DNA of 12,175 nucleotides from an uncultured Oscillospiraceae bacterium (GTDB taxonomy: Bacteria > Bacillota > Clostridia > UBA1212 > SIG427): NCBI GenBank assembly GCA_902465325.1, contig CABQMV010000058.1, positions 1-12,175 of the forward strand, in the 5' to 3' direction. Within the stretch, counting starts at the first letter, position 1, and every line of letters starts with the position of its first letter. The translations under genes and the position numbers were made by a program. The notes under the pieces are model-generated. The model worked only from the letters and a program-made list of their open reading frames with translations. It was not told the origin of the DNA and did not search any database. This document shows, piece by piece, positions 7,084 to 12,175 of this stretch.

Positions 7084-7374
7084 GGTGCTATTTTGTGCTT
7101 TTTGTCATTTTTGCTTTTTAATAGAATGACAAGCACAAGCACCAAGCCTAAGAACGCCTCTGGCGTTCTTCTGTCTCATTCACCGCCCTCTTTTTGCGAA
7201 AAGTAGAAAACTGGCGGGCGGTTCATTCCGACCATCTTTATAAAATAAATATGACAGACCAAGCACCCGAACAGCGGTCTTTATTTTATAAAGATGACTT
7301 ACTACGGTTTGCAAGCAAACCAGTAAGCCAAGGTTTCACCTTGGAACCACAAGGGTGGGCATTCTGCCCCCCTT
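7084..7374. other. Candidate oriT: cluster of six hairpins upstream of mob
   Basis: This gene-free stretch between mob and the next gene contains consecutive inverted repeats. They are an imperfect dyad built on GGTGCT/TGTGCTT/GTCATT (7084-7109 with 7125-7143); AAGAACGCC-TCT-GGCGTTCTT (7150-7170); and a perfect 17-bp stem (7233-7249 with 7280-7296, 30-base loop). They are followed by CTTACT plus GGTTTG stems (7298-7327), CCAAGGT-TTC-ACCTTGG (7328-7344), and a GC-rich stem with one bulge (7351-7374). MobV relaxases act at origins with several inverted repeats just upstream of their gene, so oriT is the best guess. Part of the cluster could instead be a single-strand replication origin. I could not place a nick site. 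Confidence 0.45.
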
Positions 7375-7397
7375 GACCCCCTATCTCATAGAACGAA

Positions 7398-7439
7398 AAA
7401 AAGAGGCACAAGTGGAAGATAACACTCATGCCTCTTTTT
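7398..7439 (+). terminator. Hairpin with T-run (terminator)
   Basis: The 11-bp stem AAAAAGAGGCA (7398-7408) pairs with TGCCTCTTTTT (7429-7439) around a 20-base loop and is followed by CTTTTT. It insulates the oriT region from the transcription unit starting at about 7518. Confidence 0.65.
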
Positions 7440-7466
7440 CTTTTTATGGTAAAAATGTCATTTTAT

Positions 7467-7570
7467 AAAATGATAATTTTACCCCCGTTTTATTATGCTG
7501 TCTGTCATACTTAAATTAGAAGACAAGAGAACAGCACAAAAAAAATAAAAACAGAAAGAGGTTAAAAGTT
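7467..7570 (+). promoter_or_regulatory. Repeated leader/promoter, copy A
   Basis: This leader starts with AAAATGATAATTTT (7467-7480), followed by ACCCCCGTTTT and an extended -10 TGTCATACT (7503-7511). The run AAAAATAAAAACAGAAAG leads into the ribosome binding site AAAGAGG. The ATG is 60 bases after the -10. Near-identical leaders precede 8129 and 9812. No good -35 is visible, so the conserved upstream block may bind an activator or repressor. Confidence 0.6.
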
Positions 7571-7984
7571 ATGGACAAAGAGACAATAAGTTATTATGGT
7601 TGGGTAGTGGTTTCGTTAATGGTTGGAATAATGCTAATCACTGCAGCCACACCTTTAGGATTGTATGCGAGGGAGCAAACGGAACAAATTACTAACGACT
7701 TAGTAGAAGGGGCATTCAAAGAAGACACAGACATGCCACTTGAAACACCGACCGCAAACATCACAGGAAACATTTTAACAATAGACCCCGTTGAAGATGC
7801 TACTTTTTACGAAGTGAGAAACGGTAAAACACTATTAACCACAACGACAGAGACAACCCTTGACCTTTCCGATTTTGTGAAGAGCGAAGGAGTCCATGTT
7901 ATAAAAATCACAGCGATTTCAAACGAAGGAACTTCCACCCCTTGTTCGGTTGGTTATCGGTGTGAAAAAAATAGTTATGAGTAA
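7571..7984 (+). CDS. Membrane-anchored protein with FnIII-like outer part (unknown function)
   Basis: The 137-residue protein starts MDKETISYYGWVVV and has one hydrophobic segment (about residues 9-31, ending AATPLG). A short charged region and a beta-rich domain follow: TANITGNILTIDPVEDATFYEV, then TTLDLSDF and HVIKITAISNEG. Its strand pattern suggests a fibronectin type III-like fold. The first 30 residues closely resemble those of the protein at 8621 (MDK-TLSHYGWIVV...LATPFG), while the remainder is different. That points to a shared anchoring or export segment with interchangeable outer domains. It is expressed from the repeated leader. No catalytic motif is visible. An adhesion or mating-contact role is only a guess. 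Confidence 0.6.
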   Translation: MDKETISYYGWVVVSLMVGIMLITAATPLGLYAREQTEQITNDLVEGAFKEDTDMPLETPTANITGNILTIDPVEDATFYEVRNGKTLLTTTTETTLDLSDFVKSEGVHVIKITAISNEGTSTPCSVGYRCEKNSYE

Positions 7985-8023
7985 AAAACAAGATGAAAAA
8001 AGTTCTTTCATAATTAAAATGTT

Positions 8024-8128
8024 AAAATGATAATTTTACCCCCGTTTTGCTGTCCTATCTGTCATACTTATTTTAGAAGCAAAAGAGAACAACACTCAAA
8101 AAATAAAAACAGAAAGGAGCAAACAGAC
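8024..8128 (+). promoter_or_regulatory. Repeated leader/promoter, copy B
   Basis: This copy has the same elements in the same order as copy A: AAAATGATAATTTT (8024-8037), ACCCCCGTTTT, extended -10 TGTCATACT (8060-8068), then AAAAAATAAAAACAGAAAGGAG. The ATG at 8129 is 61 bases after the -10. It probably drives the three-gene set 8129-9496. Confidence 0.6.
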
Positions 8129-8404
8129 ATGGAGAGAATAGTATTTTTAATTACAAACGAAGAAAAACAAGCATTAAAAATTAAAGCAATTAAGGAGAAG
8201 AAAACCCTCTCTCAATTTTTGAGAGAGGTTATAAAAACACAAACAGAGGAAGAAACAACACAAACACAGGAACAAACGACAAAAGCACGAATACAGGAAA
8301 TTAACGACATTCTACAGAAACAGGGAAGCACAATGACACGGGAGCAAAGAGAACAACTCAAGGCGGAGAGAGAAGCACTTAAAGAGAGGGGCGGTTCGGT
8401 ATGA
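8129..8404 (+). CDS. Ribbon-helix-helix-like DNA-binding protein (91 aa)
   Basis: The ATG at 8129 is preferred because AAAGGAG lies 9 bases upstream and the repeated leader ends there. The N-terminal 40 residues fit a ribbon-helix-helix fold: a strand (RIVFLITNEE), a helix (KQALKIKAIKEK), a turn (KTLS) and a second helix (QFLREVIKTQ). This is as in MobC or CopG-type proteins. The remainder is a Glu/Gln/Thr-rich linker and a charged helix (TREQREQLKAEREALKERG). Such proteins act as relaxosome accessories or repressors, so this one might bind oriT or the repeated leaders. Its stop overlaps the next start (ATGA at 8401), so the two are translationally coupled. Confidence 0.6.
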   Translation: MERIVFLITNEEKQALKIKAIKEKKTLSQFLREVIKTQTEEETTQTQEQTTKARIQEINDILQKQGSTMTREQREQLKAEREALKERGGSV

Positions 8405-8619
8405 CAGACATTGAAAAATTAGAAGCCCAACTACGAACGGCAGAAATGGAAAAGGTCATTGAGAACATATATGCATGGGAAACAGAAGAACAACTTAAAG
8501 CGAAGATAAGAGACCTCAAGGCAGAGAACGAACAACTCAAGGCAAAGTTAAAAGAGACAGAAGAAACATACACAAACACATTAAAAAAATTATTAAAAAA
8601 TAGAAAGGAAGAAAAATAA
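8401..8619 (+). CDS. Small coiled-coil protein (72 aa)
   Basis: The 72-residue product is almost entirely predicted alpha-helix with heptads (LKAKIRDLKAENEQLKAKL). It has no cysteine and no membrane segment. It overlaps the ribbon-helix-helix gene by 4 bases and ends 1 base before the next start, so all three form one operon. It may be a partner or oligomerisation factor for the upstream protein. I do not recognise a family. Confidence 0.55.
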   Translation: MTDIEKLEAQLRTAEMEKVIENIYAWETEEQLKAKIRDLKAENEQLKAKLKETEETYTNTLKKLLKNRKEEK

Positions 8620-8620
8620 T

Positions 8621-9496
8621 ATGGACAAAAATACTTTAAGTCATTACGGTTGGATAGTAGTTTTAATTCTTATTCTTTCCGTATTGTTAGCACTTGCGAC
8701 TCCTTTCGGGAAGTTTATAGCGAAAGGTTTTGAGGCAACTTATGTAGCCTTTTCTCTTGGGGATTATGATAATTTGGGCAATTTAATTGATGAAGCAGGC
8801 GGAAACGAACATACCGCCGTTATCATCCCGCCTCCAGAGGTTGATGATGGCGAAACAGAACCAGGAACAGGTATTGATATTGAACGGTTTTATGAAATGC
8901 AACCCGTTCGTCTTGGCAAAGCGGATATGTATGGCGAAGCATTTATAAACGGTAATGGGGAAATAGATTATGATGAAGTTTTAGCAAATGTTTTCTATGA
9001 TTGTTTTCCTGCAGATTATTTTGAACAGACAATCACAATCACAGAAGATGAAATGCTAAACATCATCAGAAACAAGTTTATTTTCAGTGATGAACAGTTT
9101 GAAAATTTCAAAGCACAAGGAACATATATGTTTTCAAGCAGTTATGATTATGTAAAATATCAGGATGGTGTATTTACATTAACAGACCCCCGCAGGGGCG
9201 ATGCTGCTGATTACAAACACGATTTAAAAGGTTTTGTGGATGATAAATCAGGAACTTTGAAACTGTATTATGATTACAGCACAACAGGATATAACGATGG
9301 AACAGACCCAACACACCAGTATTATTACGAAGTAGTTTATAAGTATAGCGGTTCTACAGAGTTTGGAACGAAATACAACGAAGGTTGGGGAATGTATTAT
9401 ATCACCGGAACAGACGAAAATGTTATCAACTCCTTAAGAGCAGAAACAATTTCCAAGGTTGCAACACTTCCGGTTGATATGACCCCCGCTGAATAA
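8621..9496 (+). CDS. Membrane-anchored protein with unknown ectodomain (291 aa)
   Basis: It starts MDKNTLSHYGWIVV, with one hydrophobic segment at about residues 8-29 ending LATPFG, then a short basic stretch (KFIAKGF). This is the same N-terminal module as the protein at 7571. An acidic, Pro-rich linker (PPPEVDDGETEPGTG) leads to a Tyr/Asp-rich region of about 200 residues with alternating beta-like segments (GTLKLYYDYSTT, YYYEVVYKYSG). No enzyme motif, cysteine pair or sorting signal is visible. The ribosome binding site AAAGGAAG is about 10 bases upstream. It is the last gene of the operon that starts at 8129. It could be a surface or lipoprotein-like factor of the element. Function unknown. 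Confidence 0.6.
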   Translation: MDKNTLSHYGWIVVLILILSVLLALATPFGKFIAKGFEATYVAFSLGDYDNLGNLIDEAGGNEHTAVIIPPPEVDDGETEPGTGIDIERFYEMQPVRLGKADMYGEAFINGNGEIDYDEVLANVFYDCFPADYFEQTITITEDEMLNIIRNKFIFSDEQFENFKAQGTYMFSSSYDYVKYQDGVFTLTDPRRGDAADYKHDLKGFVDDKSGTLKLYYDYSTTGYNDGTDPTHQYYYEVVYKYSGSTEFGTKYNEGWGMYYITGTDENVINSLRAETISKVATLPVDMTPAE

Positions 9497-9596
9497 TTCC
9501 CCGATTTTGAACAATACATATCATACTTATTTTATAACACCTTAAAAAACATCTATTCATAGTGTTTTTCCATTTTTAAATTACTTTCTTTACAGA

Positions 9597-9624
9597 AAGA
9601 CCGCCTTTCCCGGGCGGTTTTTTT
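9597..9624 (+). terminator. Terminator after the membrane-protein operon
   Basis: The stem ACCGCC (9600-9605) pairs with GGCGGT (9613-9618) around a 7-base loop and is followed directly by seven T residues. It is a classic intrinsic terminator, about 100 bases after the stop at 9496. Confidence 0.85.
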
Positions 9625-9645
9625 GTTTGCTTTAATTCGTATAAG

Positions 9646-9687
9646 AAAAAAGATATGAGCAAATATATTTTCTCTCATACCTTTTTT
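9646..9687. terminator. Second hairpin, relative of the int/mob terminator
   Basis: AAAAAAGATATGAG (9646-9659) pairs with CTCATACCTTTTTT (9674-9687) with one A-C mismatch. The arm sequence resembles the int/mob terminator (GGTATGAG), and it sits directly before leader copy C. Confidence 0.55.
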
Positions 9688-9709
9688 ATTTTTATAATGT
9701 CAATATGTT

Positions 9710-9811
9710 AAAATGATAATTTTTTTCTTGTTTTTCTTTTGTTTCTGTCATAATTAAAACAGAACAAAGTTCATTCAAAAAAATAAAAACAGAAAGGAAG
9801 TAATTAACATT
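9710..9811 (+). promoter_or_regulatory. Repeated leader/promoter, copy C
   Basis: AAAATGATAATTTT (9710-9723) is followed, without the CCCCC block of copies A and B, by an extended -10 TGTCATAAT (9746-9754) and AAAAAAATAAAAACAGAAAGGAAG. The ATG at 9812 is 58 bases after the -10, nearly the same spacing as in the other two copies. Confidence 0.6.
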
Positions 9812-10750
9812 ATGGAGATAAACAATTATTATAAAACACTAACATCAAAGCAAAAAGAAAAACTAAAAGAAAGAACCGCTTTTTCGGTTTATTACGAATG
9901 GTTAGACCAACTTGAAGCCGTAAAACTAACATACGAACAGCGGGGAATCATTTTCACGGCAATCGGGTTCTATGCCCGCACCAACGGCACGGAAAAACTT
10001 CCCGCCGATTTAGCCGAACGAATAGAGAGCGAACCACTTCTCTTATTCATTTTTAACACATTCATGAACACAACTGAAAGAGCGACAAAACAATGGATAA
10101 ACCTACGGAGCAAGAGAAAAACAAACAAAGAGGAAGAAGATACAACATCAACGGAATCGCCCCTACAATGCCCTACAATGCCCCAGAAGACCGAAGAGGG
10201 TAAAGATACTACCACACCCCCTGAAAACGAAGAGGACGAAGAAAAAGAAGAATTGAAAAACTATGTAATTGCAACTGGCAAATATAAAAAGGACGGTTTA
10301 TCCATACAAGAGATATACGAGCAAGACCCAGAATGGATTGAAGAAATGGCAAAAAACCGCAACCCCCAAAATGCATTAGCAAAGGAAGATATAGAATTTA
10401 TCCGGAAATATGTTGAAGTGATTTTAAACAAACCTATTGAGGATACCACATCAACGGAATCGCCCCTACAATGCCCTACAATGCCCTTAAACACCGAAGA
10501 GGGTCATGATACTACTAAACCCCTTGAAAACGATTTTAGGGCAAAAAATGAGGGAATAGAAGTGTTTGGGTATGTAATGAGTGTAAATGAAGAAGAAGGA
10601 ACCCTATCATTAGAGGAAGGGGATACTTATACATTTGACACAGATAAAAACCCGAATATAACTGATTACAATGAAAAATATGTAATCATTCTACATAATG
10701 GCGATAACGAAATTATTGAAATCAAAGAACAAGAAGATACACCATTTTAA
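9812..10750 (+). CDS. Candidate replication initiator (phage replisome-organizer-like, DUF6291-type N-terminus)
   Basis: The 312-residue protein has an N-terminal block (about 22-105) with the pattern AFSVYYEWLDQLEAVKLTYEQRGIIFTAI, then a helix ending WINLRSKRKTNKE. This resembles the N-terminal domain of phage replication-module proteins (DUF6291 or replisome-organizer type). The middle is acidic and holds two copies of a peptide unit beginning DTTSTESPLQCPTMP (about 110 and 211) around a helical region (LSIQEIYEQDPEWIEEM). The C-terminal 60 residues look like a small beta-barrel (GIEVFGYVMSVNEEEGTLSLEEGDTYTF), perhaps OB-like. It is monocistronic, under leader C. It is followed by its terminator, a DnaA box and iterons, which supports an initiator role. 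The role is inferred from similarity and position. Confidence 0.5.
   Translation: MEINNYYKTLTSKQKEKLKERTAFSVYYEWLDQLEAVKLTYEQRGIIFTAIGFYARTNGTEKLPADLAERIESEPLLLFIFNTFMNTTERATKQWINLRSKRKTNKEEEDTTSTESPLQCPTMPQKTEEGKDTTTPPENEEDEEKEELKNYVIATGKYKKDGLSIQEIYEQDPEWIEEMAKNRNPQNALAKEDIEFIRKYVEVILNKPIEDTTSTESPLQCPTMPLNTEEGHDTTKPLENDFRAKNEGIEVFGYVMSVNEEEGTLSLEEGDTYTFDTDKNPNITDYNEKYVIILHNGDNEIIEIKEQEDTPF
10139..10230 (+). repeat. Intragenic 92-bp direct repeat, copy 1
   Basis: This copy matches 10442-10533 at 82 of 92 bases by my count, with no gaps. The first 48 bases differ at one position. It contains CCCTACAATG twice in tandem (10-bp period). It lies inside the candidate initiator gene. Confidence 0.85.
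10442..10533 (+). repeat. Intragenic 92-bp direct repeat, copy 2
   Basis: This is the second copy, starting 303 bases (exactly 101 codons) after the first, so the reading frame is kept. It also carries the tandem CCCTACAATG pair. Confidence 0.85.
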
Positions 10751-10754
10751 AGAG

Positions 10755-10781
10755 AAAAAGCACTTGTTTCAGGTGCTTTTT
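10755..10781 (+). terminator. Terminator after the initiator gene
   Basis: The stem AAAAAGCAC (10755-10763) pairs with GTGCTTTTT (10773-10781) around a 9-base loop, and further T residues follow. It begins 4 bases after the stop. Confidence 0.8.
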
Positions 10782-10799
10782 TCTTTGTTTTATTATTCA

Positions 10800-10843
10800 C
10801 AGCACATCTACAGCACAATTACCGCACAATCACAGCACAACTA
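10800..10843 (+). repeat. Four 11-bp tandem iterons, consensus CAGCACAAYTA
   Basis: The units are CAGCACATCTA, CAGCACAATTA, CCGCACAATCA and CAGCACAACTA, head to tail without gaps, followed by a partial CAG. The 11-bp period places every copy on about the same face of the helix. Confidence 0.85.
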
Positions 10844-10861
10844 CAGAGGTCTGACTAATCT

Positions 10862-10951
10862 AATCTAAACCAATCCAAGCAAATCCAATCTGAGCAAATC
10901 CAAGCAAATCTAAACCAATCCAAGCAAATCCAATCTGAGCAAATCCAAACC
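10862..10951 (+). repeat. Two 45-bp tandem repeats built of 10-bp AATCCAAGCA-like units
   Basis: Unit 1 starts at 10862 and unit 2 at 10907, with the first 42 bases identical. Each consists of AATCTAAACC, AATCCAAGCA, a 15-base variant AATCCAATCTGAGCA, and AATCCAAGCA or AATCCAAACC. Confidence 0.85.
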
Positions 10952-11025
10952 AAGCACATAGGAACACACTCTCATGGAATACTCTCTTTGAATACACAGA
11001 ACACACACAGAGAAGAACAGCCCTA

Positions 11026-11054
11026 TTGCCTAAAAGTTGGAAATCTGTTATAAT
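11026..11054 (+). promoter_or_regulatory. Outward promoter at the right end
   Basis: TTGCCT (11026-11031), a 17-base spacer and a perfect TATAAT (11049-11054) point towards the right end of the element. No gene on the plus strand follows inside the window. In the excised circle it would read across the joined attachment site into the integrase gene. Confidence 0.5.
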
Positions 11055-11163
11055 AAAAACACACTCACCCAGCCCCTCACCCGACCCCTATTTTTAGAGC
11101 GATTTTTGAGGGTGAGGAAGTGTGAGTTTTCACACTATCACAAACTAAAACACAAAAACAGAC

Positions 11164-11200
11164 AAAAAAAGAGACACCCACCGAAAGCGGCGAATGTCTC
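11164..11200 (-). terminator. Element-supplied terminator for rubrerythrin
   Basis: Read on the minus strand, GAGACA (11200-11195) pairs with TGTCTC (11176-11171), with an inner CCG/CGG stem, and seven T residues follow. It lies 29 bases after the rubrerythrin stop. On the plus strand it has no T-run, so it acts in one direction only. Confidence 0.75.
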
Positions 11201-11228
11201 ACAAACCCTTTATCTATGCGGTTTTTGT

Positions 11229-11774
11229 TTATTTAAAGTATCTGTTTAAAAGTCCCTCAAATGCCTTGCCATGCCGAGCTTCGTCTTTCGCCATTTCATG
11301 TACGGTATCGTGGATTGCATCCAGATTCAGGGCCTTAGCCTTTTTAGCCAGTTCCAGTTTCCCGGCAGTGGCTCCGTTTTCAGCGGCAACTCTCAGTTCC
11401 AAATTCTTCTTAGTAGAATCGGTAACCACTTCACCCAGCAGTTCCGCAAATTTGGCGGCGTGCTCTGCTTCCTCCCAGGCAGCCAGCTTATAAAAAGCGC
11501 CAATTTCAGGATATCCTTCTCTCTCTGCCTGTCTTGACATGGCCAGATACATACCGACTTCACAGCATTCGCCTTCAAAATTTGCTTTGAGTCCTTCTAT
11601 AATTTCGGCATCTACTCCCTGTGCAACGCCTACTTTATGTTCATCCGCCCAAACCATGGCGCCTTCTTCCTGAACTTTAAACTTTTCACCGGGACATTTA
11701 CAGAGAGGACATACCTCAGGTGCGCTGTCTCCTATGTGAACGTAACCACAAACAGGGCAAATATACTTTTTCAT
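11229..11774 (-). CDS. rbr: Rubrerythrin with N-terminal rubredoxin domain (reverse rubrerythrin), 3' end supplied by the element
   Basis: The ATG at 11774 is chosen over the GTG at 11777; GGAGG is 9 bases upstream. The 181-residue protein has a rubredoxin centre first (CPVCGY, C6 and C9, with CPLC, C22 and C25). A four-helix ferritin-like domain follows with di-iron ligands in GECCEVGMY, EEAEHAAKF (E-x-x-H) and DEARHG (E165, H168). This domain order is typical of clostridial reverse rubrerythrins, which reduce hydrogen peroxide to water using electrons passed through rubredoxin. It follows the PerR-type gene by 26 bases, so it is probably peroxide-induced in one operon. The last 17 codons, from E165 on, come from the inserted element; the native ones lie at 4827-4880. 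The replacement keeps every ligand. Confidence 0.92.
   Translation of the reverse strand: MKKYICPVCGYVHIGDSAPEVCPLCKCPGEKFKVQEEGAMVWADEHKVGVAQGVDAEIIEGLKANFEGECCEVGMYLAMSRQAEREGYPEIGAFYKLAAWEEAEHAAKFAELLGEVVTDSTKKNLELRVAAENGATAGKLELAKKAKALNLDAIHDTVHEMAKDEARHGKAFEGLLNRYFK
11268..11282. repeat. Right attachment core
   Basis: Plus strand GCCATGCCGAGCTTC, the partner of 4866-4880 with one mismatch. It lies within the rubrerythrin gene at the E-A-R-H-G codons. Sequence to the right is host; sequence to the left (the gene's last codons) came with the element. Confidence 0.75.
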
Positions 11775-11800
11775 CACTACATACCTCCAAAAAAAATTTT

Positions 11801-12175
11801 TTATACACTTTGATTTTTTATCTTATCTGCACATTGGCAGCAAAGACCCTTTATATAAATAGAACAGTCCTGACAACGGACTCCTGTCTGTTCCCATACG
11901 GCAGACTCTATTGTTTGAATATCAAAGTTGAAATCCATGACCTTTCCGCAGTCTGTACAGCAGACATGCTGGTGTGCTTTTACTGTACCGTCGTAGCGGT
12001 CAGGACCGCCGGCCACAGAAAGCCTTAATATGCTTCCCGAATCAGCCAGCTGATTTAAATTTCGGTATACAGTACCCAGACTGATCTCAGGATTTGTCTG
12101 GCGTACAATGGCATATACTTCTTCCGCAGTAGGGTGAATCCTATTGTTTACTACAGCTTCTTTAATTATCTCTCT
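11801..12175 (-). CDS. perR: PerR-type Fur-family repressor, 5' end outside window
   Basis: The frame is open to the right edge, and the start lies beyond it. It encodes the end of a winged helix (HPTAEEVYAIVRQTNPEIS, then LGTVYRNLNQLADSG, the DNA-recognition helix) and the dimerisation domain. Residues that in Bacillus PerR bind the regulatory iron are present: H of HPTAEEVY, D of RYDG, HQH and the DF pair. The structural zinc site has two CxxC motifs (CTDC and CCQC). HPTAEEVY and HQHVCCTDCGKVMDF look more like PerR than Fur, so it probably senses peroxide by iron-catalysed histidine oxidation and represses its own operon with rubrerythrin. The spacing to rbr is 26 bases with no terminator between. 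Confidence 0.85.
   Translation of the reverse strand, partial: REIIKEAVVNNRIHPTAEEVYAIVRQTNPEISLGTVYRNLNQLADSGSILRLSVAGGPDRYDGTVKAHQHVCCTDCGKVMDFNFDIQTIESAVWEQTGVRCQDCSIYIKGLCCQCADKIKNQSV

Larger units (their letters stand above)
10793..10955. other. Candidate replication origin: DnaA box plus iterons
   Basis: TTATTCACA (10793-10801) fits the DnaA-box consensus TTATNCACA. It runs directly into four 11-bp tandem repeats (10800-10843) and then two 45-bp tandem repeats made of 10-bp units (10862-10951). The block is gene-free and lies just downstream of the candidate initiator gene, the usual place for an iteron origin. The iterons could instead be arm sites for the integrase, because the right attachment core is 320 bases away. 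Confidence 0.5.
4866..11282 (+). mobile_element. Integrative mobilizable element (about 6.4 kb) in the 3' end of rubrerythrin
   Basis: The element is bounded by two copies of a 15-base core (4866-4880 and 11268-11282, one mismatch). It carries a tyrosine integrase next to the left end and a MobV relaxase. Further in are a hairpin-rich candidate oriT, accessory membrane proteins, a candidate replication initiator and an iteron region. It has no type IV secretion or coupling genes, so it would need a helper to transfer. It is uniformly AT-rich and poor in operons shared with the flanks. The right end brings a replacement rubrerythrin 3' end and terminator. I recognise no named family for the whole element. 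Confidence 0.8.

Noticed and set aside
7194..7376. Short plus-strand open frame in the hairpin region
   Set aside because: It is made of inverted-repeat sequence and has no plausible protein pattern.
10800..10951. CRISPR-like array of short repeats
   Set aside because: The units are contiguous with no unique spacers and a 10-11-bp period, which fits iterons and not CRISPR.
11061..11200. Small RNA from the promoter at 11026 ending at the hairpin at 11171-11200
   Set aside because: The hairpin has no T-run on the plus strand; it fits much better as a minus-strand terminator for rubrerythrin.
11037..11249. 70-codon plus-strand frame near the right end
   Set aside because: It lies across the terminator and the rubrerythrin 3' end, has no ribosome binding site, and is composed of low-complexity basic sequence.
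1..12175. tRNA or rRNA genes, for example as an insertion target
   Set aside because: I saw no cloverleaf-like or rRNA-like stretch; the insertion target is the rubrerythrin gene.

Overview
The window looks like the chromosome of a gut-type anaerobic Firmicute (class Clostridia, probably Lachnospiraceae or a relative). The host genes are an N-terminal-rubredoxin rubrerythrin next to a PerR-type Fur regulator, a DedA membrane protein and a secreted LamG protein. All recognisable genes use strong AGGAGG-type ribosome binding sites. Base composition falls into blocks: positions 1-2260 are GC-rich, and most of the rest is AT-rich, especially 4880-11220. This points to several independent acquisitions.

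Positions 1-2804 are a decayed, GC-rich phage- or ICE-like segment. It holds a sigma-like region-4 protein (cut by the window edge), a 67-residue protein of unknown function, and an SNF2-type helicase that has been broken three times. An HNH endonuclease gene splits its N-terminus, an 11-base insertion shifts the frame just before the Walker A motif, and the C-terminus is lost. The helicase runs directly into the reverse-strand C-terminal part of a large serine recombinase, which abuts the N-terminus of an IS1182-like transposase. This is a graveyard of mobile-element junctions.

Positions 2981-4804 are host: a LamG-domain surface protein with its own promoter and a sortase-like tail, then a DedA protein. 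A strong two-way terminator (4764-4804) follows. It would originally have served both dedA (+) and rubrerythrin (-).

Positions about 4866-11282 are a compact element of about 6.4 kb inserted in the 3' end of the rubrerythrin gene. It appears to be an undescribed type of integrative mobilizable element. The displaced host 3' end (17 codons plus stop) remains at 4827-4880, while the element supplies a replacement 3' end and terminator at 11164-11282. A 15-base core with one mismatch, covering the codons of the EARH di-iron ligand motif, marks both ends. Inside are a tyrosine integrase, a MobV-family relaxase, a hairpin-rich candidate oriT, and two membrane-anchored proteins that share an N-terminal segment but have different outer parts. 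There is also a ribbon-helix-helix-like protein overlapping a coiled-coil protein, and a candidate replication initiator followed by an iteron region with a DnaA box. Three of the transcription units start with nearly the same 100-base leader, so they are probably co-regulated.

The window ends with rubrerythrin and perR on the minus strand, a peroxide-stress operon. The insertion therefore sits in an oxidative-stress gene and appears to keep its product functional.
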